Assembly (NCBI RefSeq): GCF_000005505.3 | Contig: NC_016131.3 | Location: 69,390,355-69,454,354, forward strand | From: Brachypodium distachyon | Lineage: Eukaryota; Streptophyta; Magnoliopsida; Poales; Poaceae | Direction of reading: 5' to 3' | DNA: 64,000 nt | Part shown: positions 9,792-20,034 of the stretch, one piece after another | Position numbering within the stretch: the first letter of the stretch is position 1 | Layout of the letters: each line of letters opens with the position of its first letter | Program-made: the position numbers and the translations under genes | The notes under the pieces: model-generated | Seen by the model: only the letters and a program-made list of their open reading frames with translations | Database searches by the model: none | What the model was told of the DNA's origin: nothing

Positions 9792-12322
9792 ATGAAGGCG
9801 TGCGCTAGAGCGGCGGGGGAGAGGCTCCCGCTGGTTCGTCCCTCGGCCAGGCAACCGCTGGCTCATAGGTATCTCTCTTCGTTTCTGTGATTCCTGCTGG
9901 TTTGCTTCCCCTAATTGATGCCCTTGTTTGCCACGAAATTTCTGGCCACGAAGCATTTAACTTAGCTCGTTAGGTTTGTTTATGGTTGCTATTTTAACGT
10001 CGCTCCATACTTGCCTCCGTGGTTAGCTTGCTCATCCGTAGTACTTTTTCCTAGTTTTCTTTCCTAATACAAATACAAATAGAGACGGTAAAATTGCATT
10101 CCCTCCGTTATTTTAACAGTAATTTTGGATCCGATAGCAAGTAGCGTGTTCTCCACAACTACTTGTTGTATTTGTACTCTTAATTGGATTATCAGTGAGT
10201 GTGGACTGTAAGGATGTTCACTTGGTGATCTTAGACTTTGATGGGCAACACAGAGGATTGAAAAACATGTGAACTTGGTAGACTTTGATGTTTGATTCAC
10301 AAGAACAGGAAAAACACGGGAATCCTAATAAACAAGGTCAAATTAAACAAAGTGAAACTACAAAAAAAGGTAAAATTGTAATGATGTTATTACGCCACTA
10401 AATATTATTGTCTCGTTCTTCGTGCAATGGAATTCAGAAAAGAGGTCCACGTGGATTGTAGAAATCCTGTGTTTTGTCCATGGAACTGGGATCAAATGAA
10501 AATTTCCTTTCCTTTGCTCCATTCGTTTGAATCAAATGGATAAATAGCGCCCACCAAAGGAAAAAAATCATATTCCTACAGTTTCCTATGAATCAAAAAG
10601 GCCCTTACGCTGATTAAGCCTGACAGCTTGTTATTTCCATGGTACTGACTTCTATTGCTGTTGCCAATTGTTTCTTTAGAGTAAGTCTCATCCGCATTTG
10701 TGTTTGCTACTTTTCGTTAATTGTTGTAAAATTGACATGTATACACGAAAAGCCTCAGTTCTCCAAATTTTAAATATTTATGTTACTGCAATCAAATATG
10801 CATTAACATTACTGCAATACTGCTATCTGTGGGATCCTTTTTTGGGTGCAACTGCCGTATAATTGTCTGTGTTTCATCGAAATTCTTTTTAGAGCACATG
10901 AGAACTATGTGTTTCTTTTATTGAGTTGGTATTGAGCCCTCAATCAGATCACTTCTGACACGTTTATTTTGTTCAGCTTTGTTAAGGTCGGTACATTAGC
11001 ATCTCAACACGAGACAAAGTGTGTAGTGTCCTGCTCAATTGGGGTGTCAGAAAACAGGGCACACAGAATAGAATTAAGGGCAGAACACATTCTCCCAGCA
11101 ACGGAAGATCATGTCGTGAAAGCAATCGACGCAATCAACAGGGGGCAAGTGATCGCGGTGCCCACTGATACAATATACGGGTTTGCTTGTGATGCATGGT
11201 TAGTGTTCTCGTAGTTTCTCTTTGGTACTGCGAGTTTAATTTCCTTCCCTTCTTTTCCATGTTGATTCCAAAATAGCACTTACTGGAGTGATGCAATGTG
11301 CATGTACAGCACACAAAAATTCAAAATTGCTTTCATGAATTACTCCTGAACCAAGTTATGATAAATCTGCTGTCCTGTAGCCATCTAGCTCTACCATATT
11401 ATGAAAATATCTATAAGAAATTTCAGAAACCTTCATTAATTACTTCTGAACCTTACTTTCATCTAGAGTTAGAAGGACCATTGCACCCTTTAAGTTAAGA
11501 CTTCCATTTTGGAGATTCTATCACTGGCTTTCATTTAGTTGCGTTCACCGGTTAGTTCATTCTAAAGAGGCTCTTCATGACAGTTCTGCAGAAGCAGTAA
11601 ACCGGATATATGAGATCAAAGGGCGCATACATACACGTCCTCTGGCAATCTGTGTTTCTGATGTCCCAGACATATCACGGTTTGCTGTAGTGGATCACTT
11701 GCCCCATGGGTTGCTTCATAGTCTACTTCCTGGTCCAGTCACTGTTGTTTTAAAACGAGGTGAAAATGCCAAACTATGTTTCACAGTTTTGTCGACTTTG
11801 CTTATTAAGCAGCATCAGTTGTTGACTTGCTCTTAAACATATAGGTGAAAATAGTATACTTGAGAGATCACTTAATCCTGGTCTGGACAGCATTGGTGTT
11901 CGTGTACCAAATTTGGATTTCATACGGTCCATTGCTCGTGGTGCTGGAAGTGCACTCGCACTTACAAGTGCCAACTTAAGTGGCCGGCCTAGTAGTGTCA
12001 ACGTCAAAGATTTTGGAGATCTATGGCCGAATTGTTCATATGTCTTTGATGGCGGAATACTTCCTTCTGGACGTGCTGGTTCAACAATTGTTGACCTAAT
12101 AACACCAGGAGTCTACAAGATATTGAGAGATGGGAGGTAAGCCCAAGAGTGGCAAAATAAATTATTCAAAGCTCTAATCAAATTTTTGAGATGAAATTGA
12201 TATAGAGCTGTTCTTAACACAATGTTGAAATGGACTTAAATCCTTGACACCTAATTCAATTTTGCAGCTCAAGGGATGAAACGACGGCTGTGCTAGGCCA
12301 GTTTGGCTTTGTTGAAGTTTAA
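9792..12322 (+). CDS. YrdC/Sua5 threonylcarbamoyl-AMP synthase
   Basis: YrdC-domain proteins make threonylcarbamoyl-AMP from Thr, bicarbonate and ATP, the first step of the t6A37 tRNA modification. Exons: 9792-9868, 10977-11198, 11584-11759, 11845-12136, 12268-12322, in frame (822 nt, 273 aa). The domain starts near residue 60. Key motifs are VPTDTIYGFACDA (Thr/carbamoyl site), YEIKGR, RPLAICVSD, LLPGPVTVVLKR, GVRVPN, LTSANLSG and PSTI-like AGSTIVD. The N-terminus (MKACARAAGERLPLVRPSARQ) is rich in Arg and Ala with no acidic run, so an organellar transit peptide is likely (inference). The start is the only ATG in exon 1 that keeps the frame. The protein has only the YrdC domain and lacks the C-terminal Sua5 domain. 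Its head-to-head neighbour ELP5 acts on the same tRNA anticodon loop. Confidence 0.9.
10280..10604. mobile_element. Probable MITE in YrdC intron 1
   Basis: The right end, read on the minus strand, is GGGCCTTTTTGATTCATAGG, a common grass MITE terminus. The left side has a decayed partner (TTTGATTCACAAGAACAGGAA). TTA follows the right end. The left limit and target duplication are not clear. Confidence 0.4.
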
Positions 12323-13705
12323 TGACAGCTCGGTGCCTTCAGAGAGTTCCCTTGCTATTCATCACATTCCCCCCTGTTTAATTAGAGTGTAGCACAGTAT
12401 AGGATGTCCTTTGTGATTTATTCTTCCCTCTTTGAACTTTTTGGTTGAAGCATCAGTTTCTTGTAACAATGTCCACGTGTAACTCATGTGGTGTGAGCTA
12501 ACTCACGATGGCTTGCCACTATTGGAGCTGTTAGCATTTTGTGTTGGTCACATCTGAGAAGGTAAGACAGAGGGAGGCAGAGGGTGGGGGTAACTGGCAG
12601 TGCAGGGAGCAGGGGCGACGACGGGTGCGCAGGGGGAAGAATGGCCAACTTCAGTATAAAACCAACAAAGAAACATGGGACCAATAAAAATCTGGGCTGG
12701 GCAAAAGGGAGGATAAAGTCGAAGAGAGGTCTCAAACTCACTATAGCCCTTAAAAGTGATGCCAGTATTTATTTGATGTTAGTAGGTATTGATATTTTTC
12801 TGTAAACTTTTGGTTGAATCTGAAAAGTTTGACTTACGGTAAAATCTAGGAGTAGTAGAAGCCTTATATTTTGGTACTGCTATTCTAATGTATATGGTTG
12901 ACTTACGGTGGCATACTGGCATTCAGTAGAGATGGATTCTACTGGCGTAAATGTTGATTTAGATGGATTCTCCGATTCTTTATGCACACGTTAATTCCAG
13001 AAACATGTCGTGGTGATTTAAAAAAAAGTTATGGTGGTGATGCAGTGTGCTCAGTAAAGGTGCAGCAGAGCTTATGTTATTTATGTCGTGTCGAGTGCGA
13101 CATGGATTTGTTTTGCTCCGAATGAAACAAATTTAGTCTGTAACTTTTGATGGTGTGTCCTGCAAACGTCAGTAACTCGTGAAAGCGAAAACAGGCCGGG
13201 CCGGAGCCTTAAATCCTGCTTTGTCTGTCTCGCTCTCGTGATTTCGCTTGTTTGCAGCCGGGTGACATCAACTCTCTGCTTAGATAATGGAAGCGTTTTT
13301 TTTTTTTGGAGGGACTAGATAATGGAAGCTGTAGCCATGAGATGATATCATGTAAAAGAACGGGAAAAGGATTTGCCAGAGAAAAGAAATGCTTGTGAGA
13401 AGAGAACAACAAGTAGCAGCTAATCCTGACCTGAAGCCAAAGCTAGCTAACATCTTCAATATGGATGACATATGCTAAAGCATGGAATGTTTCACCTGGT
13501 AATAATCTTATGAAGCAGAACAGAAATGGACTCCTTTTCCTCCCCTTTTACCGTGTAAAATTGGTGGTCATACATGAATGGCTAAGCCTAAGCTAGTGTG
13601 TCGTGTGTTCTGCATAATAATTCTGCAGACTATGCCCAGGAATCTTCCCTTCCTTCTTTCTTTCTACGGAGTACTACGTTACACCTAGCATCGATTAATC
13701 AAATT
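12323..13705. other. Intergenic between YrdC and xylanase 3' ends
   Basis: The 3' flanks of two convergent genes. The sequence is AT-rich with a T9 run near 13300. I see no gene, RNA or mobile element with readable ends. Confidence 0.5.
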
Positions 13706-16700
13706 CTAGGCCTGGATGAAGTAGTGCTCCCCTAATCCCGGCTCAACCATAACGCTCTGCTCAACGGAGGCGTTGAGCGACGGGTGGGTCACGGTGACCT
13801 TGTACTCGCCATGGACGAGCTCTGCCTGGAAGTAGCCCTGGGCGTCCGTGACCCCAACCTGCGCCGCCGTCTTCCACTCCGCAAGCAGCCGGTCCACCAC
13901 ATCCCCCTGAGGCAGGTTCACGAAGCTGTTGTCCGTGAGGCACATGACGTAGCAGCCCTGCGGGTGCCACGCGGACCAGAGGATGACCCCCTGCACCGCC
14001 GGGTGCGCGTAGGCCTCCCTCAGCACCTCCTCTAGGTGCGCCGCCTGCTGCGGGCCCGCCGCCACGTCAACCTCCGTCAGCCACACCGGCAGCCCCACCT
14101 GCGACAGCGTGTCCAGCGCCGCCCGCATGTAAGGGATGTTCACCGGGTTCGTGAAGTGTCCCTCGAGCCCGATCGCCATGCCGGCTCCGTTCTCCGGGTA
14201 GGAGCTGATGATCTGCTTCAGCCGCTGCACGTATCTCGCCGGCTGCGCGGCCATGTCCCCTGGCTGCTCCAGCGTGTTGAACTCGTTCATGAACATGAGC
14301 GCCCCGGGCGCCCCGTCCAGGAGTCGCGCCGCCGCGTAGAATGCCGTGGAGGCGTCCCACCCGAACTGGCGCTCGAAGAAGGAGAAGTGCAGGTTCTCGT
14401 TCACCACGTCCCACGCGATCACTTCCCCCGCGTAACGGGACACGAAGGACCGGATCCGGCGGGACGACGCCGCCAGGAGATCCGTGTATGGCAGAGCCTG
14501 CACCCACCGTGGCTGCTGCTTCGGGTCGTCCCAGAACACGTTGTGGCCGCGGACCCCGATGCCGTGCTGCTTGGCCAGCGCCAGCATGGCGTCGGCCACG
14601 GAGTAGTCCTCTTTGCCCGGGGACGGCTCCGTGCTGTACCACTTCATCTCGTTCTCGAAGGTGGTCACCGTGAAGCGGGAGGTGAACCAGGACTGGTAGG
14701 CCGCGTTGCTCAGGATCTCGCGGCTCATGGCCGCGCCCACGGGGAAGCTGCTGCGGACCGTCTCCACGGACATGGAGGCCCCCTGCAGAGGGGTGCCAGA
14801 CGAGTCTGTTGCCTGGAGCCGCACCGTCTTCCGGCGAAGCTTCGAAGTCGATTCGGCGCGGTGTGATGACCACTCGGCCTTGGTGAAGGGCTTCAGGGAC
14901 ACGCTGTCCACCATTATGTCCACCGTCGCGTTGCTCTGTATACGTAGTTACAAGGAGATTGATCGATCAATTAACTCGGTACTAAATAATTTGCAGTTTT
15001 CGTTGTCATGACAGTATGCGTACCTCGAAGTAGAGCTCGGCGCGGCCGGCCTTGGCGGAGGTGAGCCCGCCCTTGAGCATGGACCAGCAGCCGGGCTTGG
15101 CCACCACCCCGCCGGCGTGGACGAAGCCATGGGCCGTCTTCACCACCGCCAGCACGTCCACGGCGAAGCTTCCACTCACCTGCAACCACGCTGCACGCGT
15201 GCTCACACACACGATGGAGCGTTTAGTTAGTCCCTCCGGCTTAATTAGCACCAATTAGCAACGACCAAGTGTAGTAAAAAGGCAGAGAAATGAGTGATCT
15301 GCCGGACCTGAGAGAGTGTAGTGCGTGTCGTTCTGCAGGTACACCTTCTGGCTCACGCTCTGGTACGGCTTCGTCCGGTTCCTCGCCACGGCGTAGCTGT
15401 TCCCCGTCGTCACCGACGTGGCCTCGGCGACGCTGCTGTACCCGAACGGCGACCAGCCCAGGAGCCCGGCGCTGAAGCCGGCGTTGCGGACGATTCCGCC
15501 GCCGTACTGGGGCTCCGGCGGCTCCGCCAAACACTGCACCCATCCCAGATCCCACACAAGTCAGACGATGTAAAGGAGTATAAACTACCTAGTTCTGTCC
15601 AATTTGGTAGAAGAAGAAAAGAAAATCCACAGCTTGTTCGGGTCCGTTGCCCGTTGTAATCACCTAGCTGCCTAGGTGGTTATCCTGAAGTTACGACCTG
15701 ACCACCTCTCATAGGTTTCATCTATTCGGCATCCTTAACCAAGGCACCCATGGACGATTCATGTTGCTTTCATCCTCGCAATGTACAGATGCTTTCCGTC
15801 GCCTAACGAGCTAGTAGATCACTAGATATCAAAAGCTAACGAATAATTTCTGGTTCTGGTCTAACGAGCTACTAGTATAGTTCTGTTCTCAGATGCTTAC
15901 ATTTCTTGTAAGTCTTGATCACCTGAAATTGCAGTTTTTGAAGTGTGAAATTATAGCAAGACACCTCCAGTTTAGAGTTTGATTGAAAGACATGTTTTTT
16001 TTTTACGACATTGTAGTAAAACACCTCCAATTTAGACTTTGATTGAAAGACAAGGTTTCTCTCTTCTTTTCGGTTCCAAGTTCCAACACAACTGTTTGCA
16101 ATATAGGATTAATTTGTCCTGTACAGAATTCTTTCAAGATTGCCGTGGACTGGTACAGAAGAGTCCAGACCAGATATACGATGTACGAGTCCTTTTGTTT
16201 TGTTTTCTGCTACCATCTGTTTGTTTTGTTCTGAGCTGGTCGGAGTACCATACATACAAGTCTGTACACTGCACACACTAGACCGGCCGCTATCGTGCAT
16301 GGTACTGAAAAGCATATACTCCTACTACTGCTACGTAAGTTGTATAATTAATTAATTAGGGAGGAAATTCCATGTTAACATGCGCGGGAAACCCATTGCG
16401 TGAGGCCGATGATTAATTGCGTGGCCCGCGGTAATCTCTCCTGCTAATCCAAACCCGTTACAAATGATCTGCTGAAAATTTATCTGCCCTTCTGCACGGG
16501 CTATCCTTGCATCCAGACGTAAGAGTCGAGCAAGCGAGTAATAAAATATAGTGAGAATGCATGGATGGACTTGCCTCGACGCTTGCCGAATAATCGTAAG
16601 GAAGAGACATCACCATGGAACCTGAGTGAAAACAATTAAAAAGGGTTAGCCAGCCATCTACGGTGCAAATTGCTCACGGAATGCAACTTTGCAATGAATG

Positions 16701-16850
16701 CTCAGTTAATCCAGGTGCATGTTTAACGATACGTGAGATCCTGCAGCCGGTGCTGCATTAGCAAACTGAAGCGGATGAGATTAGAGCCTGCACATTACCT
16801 TCCATCAGAGCAACCAACAAGAACAAGAGCAGCATTTTCGCCATCATCAT
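13706..16850 (-). CDS. GH10 endo-1,4-beta-xylanase, complete
   Basis: A secreted xylan-degrading enzyme. Exons: 16799-16850, 16575-16621, 15308-15533, 15024-15190, 13706-14935 (1,722 nt, 573 aa). The start MMMAKMLLLFLLVALMEG is a clear signal peptide. Next come LPYDYSASVE, a CBM22-like module (QYGGGI, TLSGAWLQVSG, CWSMLKGG), and the GH10 barrel with FTSRFTVTTFENEMKW, GHNVFWDD, the acid/base in WDVVNENLHFSFF and the nucleophile in WLTEVD. GILWSAWHP-like and CYVMCLTDN motifs close the barrel, followed by a small C-terminal beta domain. The intron after exon 2 has a GC donor (GAG|GCAAGT) at the same place as in the plus-strand paralogue at 0-2.4 kb. The first exon has three ATGs in a row; I used the 5'-most. 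The genes differ in the N-terminal linker and in CBM length. Confidence 0.92.
15945..16064. repeat. Tandem 60-bp duplication in xylanase intron 2
   Basis: The block ACACCTCCAGTTTAGAGTTT plus the following bases at 15961 recurs exactly 60 bp later at 16021 with a few substitutions, giving two adjacent copies in the intron. It is non-coding. Confidence 0.65.
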
Positions 16851-17100
16851 ATCGATCAGCCTTCACCGCCTGTCAGCAGCGCGTGCTCTGCTTTCAAAGG
16901 CAATGGAAATCAGAGAATCAGAGTGCCACGGGAAACAGAGTTTGCTCAGGCAGTGGTAGATAGATTACCCTGCGCTTGTTCGAGAGAAGAAGTAGCAGGT
17001 AGAAATAGATGGAGTTGGTCCAGTCCACGCTCACGCTGCGCTGCTCTGTTGTGGCGGGAAGAACTCAACATCTGCACCAACGATCGTGGCTTCCCGCCGA

Positions 17101-17107
17101 ATTTATA
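17101..17107 (-). promoter_or_regulatory. Probable TATA box of the minus-strand xylanase
   Basis: On the minus strand this reads TATAAAT within CCTATAAATTCGG, about 250 nt upstream of the start codon at 16850. That would put transcription start near 17070 with a 220-nt leader. It is the best TATA match in the upstream region; no other support. Confidence 0.4.
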
Positions 17108-18033
17108 GGCGGGTACACAGGCGGCGGACAAAGCCCCCGCGACGGGGAAATTGAAAAGAAATATTCAATGATAATAACCGGCTGCGCCTTTGCTTGCTGG
17201 CCGCGCTCACCTACGCCGCACGGGAGGAGGACGAGGAGGAGAGCATTGCCAAGCAAGCAAGCGTGGAGCGGAAGGAGTGCTCGCTGGGATTTTTCTTGAC
17301 CTGGCGACCGACCGCCAAGACACTTGGCCGGCCGGCCGCTTCCAAGTATTTTAGCTTTGCTGCCGGTGGTGCCTAGGACGTGCGGGGTGTCTTGTGTGTG
17401 TTTGCATTCAAGGCGTTGCTGCGCGGGTAGTGGTGGTATGCATTTCGCTGCCGCTGCTATTGATGAACTGACTGATTGGGCGATTCACGAAGAGATGAGC
17501 GTGCATTCGTTCCTGCTCAATCTCAAAAAAGGACGCCTGTGAGCTGTGACGTTAGTGACGTGTCGTGCATCCATCCATGATGATCCATCGTTGGGCGCCG
17601 CATGTGAACCCGGAGCCTGGAGCCGAGGAGTTCACGTGGCGTTGGAACAAAAGAAGTTTACAGTACTTGGGTTACATGTGGCAGCACACAAATCTGGACT
17701 CTGGACTCTGGAGAGGCGATTCTGGTTACCCCAGGCAGGAAGTGGACCTAGATAGAGAGATGCGCGGCTATGCTATGCGGAAGCCGAAGTTGATCCCGAC
17801 CTCCATGTGAACGAGTGGGGTCATGTTGTTCAGCTGGGGGCTGCGGTTTTAACTTATGCACGGCTAGTATGTCCCGGGCCGGGCTCGTGATTTCGGTATC
17901 AAAAATACAGAGGCACACAAGAGGCCAAACTTCATGTGAATATACAAGACACCGCCGATGAAGAAATGAATGTCCTTGCTGTTGCCGCCCAGCGTTACCG
18001 TTCCTTCCAGGGCAAAGAAATATGAATATGACT
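17108..18033. other. Intergenic upstream of xylanase
   Basis: Mixed-composition sequence between the xylanase promoter and the start of the 1,751-bp repeat. Short ORFs here show no family resemblance, and I see no element ends. Confidence 0.45.
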
Positions 18034-19784
18034 ACATAACTACATGAAATATGAATTCTGATGTGATATCCAGAATACAGAGCTATGTTCTCTAGACTAG
18101 ACCAAAACAGTTAGTTCATCATAATATCCATCTTGAGCCTCTTAAGCACAGATGGCATCCCGAAAAGGGCATCCTCATAGCGGTCTCAGAGATTAGCATA
18201 TGCTCCTACAGATGTGATACACTATCACTTCCGTTGCTCCAAAGCTTTTTCTTTCTGCACAGGCAACAACAGTACAATGTGTATTCTCACATCGTTAATC
18301 TAGTCACGCAATTCGATCAATTTTTTCATACAGCAAACCTACCAAGCTGTCCATAGAATAATGATTCACATTATGCATTTATTTACCTTCATTTGTCTAG
18401 CAATAGAAGGAAGCCATTTCTCTCCCCTGACCTTCTTCAGCTCCTTCACCCGTTCTTCCTCCCTCTTGGCTTTGGCCTTTGCTGCAGTTTCTCTAGCTTC
18501 CAGTTTGGCCAATGAAATCTGGGATGCTTCTTTTGCGGAAACAAGTACGTCGTCACCATCAACAACAACAGACTGAAGCATATGCCTGAACTGAAACCAG
18601 GATCGCAGTGAGATCAGTGAAAGTTACAAGGGTAAAACCTTCAAACATAAGTATACTTTTTGCAAGAATGGGTATTCAACCTTCTTTGATTTCTCGTCAA
18701 TCTCAGACCAAGGCAGAATTCTGGGTCTCTTGAGTTGCACGTGGTATTTGTCTGGAAATATACATCACATATTCACATATGAGTATGTACTGCCACCACA
18801 AAAGAATATCTAAACCGAGGTTGTTAGAGATAATCACATTCTTCACATACCTATGTCCTCAATTCTGATGCCAGGTGGTGCCTTCTTGAATAATTTTATC
18901 ACTCCATCTATTTCCATAGGGTCAGCCAAGTTCAAGCAAGGAGTTCTGACAATTTCAAGGTTTTTCTCTAACACATCATCCAACATATTTCTTACCTGAA
19001 ACAAACCATTGAACCCTGCAGGATTATAATGCATAACATAGTACTCTAGAAACATAGTACTGTACCAATTAAGTTTTTCAAATGAAATGGTTATACTATA
19101 GTTAAATAATTAAAGCCAAGGATCCACAGCAACATTGTGCAAAGCATATTCTAGTTGCTCACTAGACTTGCCAGGTGAGGTACTACATAGTGAAAAGAAT
19201 TGTGCAAGTTTACAGTACATAAATATTTAACATGCAGTGATAAATATTTAACAAGTTTCACAGCCAACAATATGCACTGAGTTGTGAACTAAGCAGGCAA
19301 CTGGTCCACTTAAGGCACTAACTAGTAACCCCTTGACAAAAGAAACAACTAGCGTGAGGAAAATAGTTGATTCTGAGGAGATACTAACGTTCCAGTATAT
19401 GAAGTGTCTGTGACAATCTGGAAAATTAATAATAGATGCAGTACTACTTAAGTTTGCTGAGTTTTCTGTGAGCTTCTGCCGGTAATACCTTTTTCAGGAA
19501 AATGCTGGTAGTACTTGTTAATTCCACTTCAAGTTACATTTGAAGGAAATGTACTTAGCGTTAGTATAAACCCACACTTACCCGAGTTGACCAGATACTA
19601 AACCCAAACTTTTCCGAGTCAACCAGATGCTAGTTCTAATTCCTTCACAGAATGAACAACGTACGTGGCAAAGCTGGGACGAACAACGAATACTCCAAAA
19701 TGGACGCACCAAAGCTATGAACACAACACATCCTAATAGAATAGCATTGAATTATCTCAATGAAACCTAAGATCATAGAGACCA
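18034..19784. repeat. 1,751-bp direct repeat, proximal copy
   Basis: Base for base the same as 23027-24777 in every line I compared, at a constant offset of 4,993 bp with no indel. Shared sequence begins at ACATAACTACATGAAATATG and ends at ATCATAGAGACCA. The flanks on both sides are unrelated. It holds exons 2-5 of the gene at 23.2-25.1 kb. Confidence 0.92.
18225..18995 (-). pseudogene. Exon-1-less copy of conserved coiled-coil protein gene
   Basis: Exons equivalent to 2-5 of the neighbouring gene lie at 18851-18995, 18681-18751, 18387-18590 and 18225-18254, with intact splice sites and reading frame (EKNLEIVRTPCLNLADPM, KRPRILPWSEID, KKVRGEKWLPSIARQMK). The repeat stops inside intron 1, so exon 1 with the start codon is missing and the sequence beyond 19784 is unrelated. 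With no decay visible, the copy is either very recent, kept identical by gene conversion, or an assembly artefact. It could be transcribed only by read-through from the PPR gene upstream on the same strand. Confidence 0.8.
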
Positions 19785-20034
19785 AGTACTAAACAATTTT
19801 ACCTGAACTCTTTAAATTTAGTAGATTTTACTATGAAATGTATTTACTTAGTATTGAAAATGACAACTAATGAAGATTCTAATGGTGAAATTTTGAAAAA
19901 GAAGCAGAGTACTTGCCTACTTCTTTTCTTTCCATCATTCTCCTCCAAGACATCAAGCACTCAGGTTTGCCTAAGTTATGACTAAACTCTGGCTGATGCC
20001 ACATCACAAAGCAGCAAAAAATGAACGGCGTGTA

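Noticed and set aside
14036..14866. Plus-strand open frame of 276 codons opposite the second xylanase
   Set aside because: It is the antisense shadow of the GC-rich GH10 exon; its composition (Arg, His, Leu) is typical of such shadows and no domain is visible.
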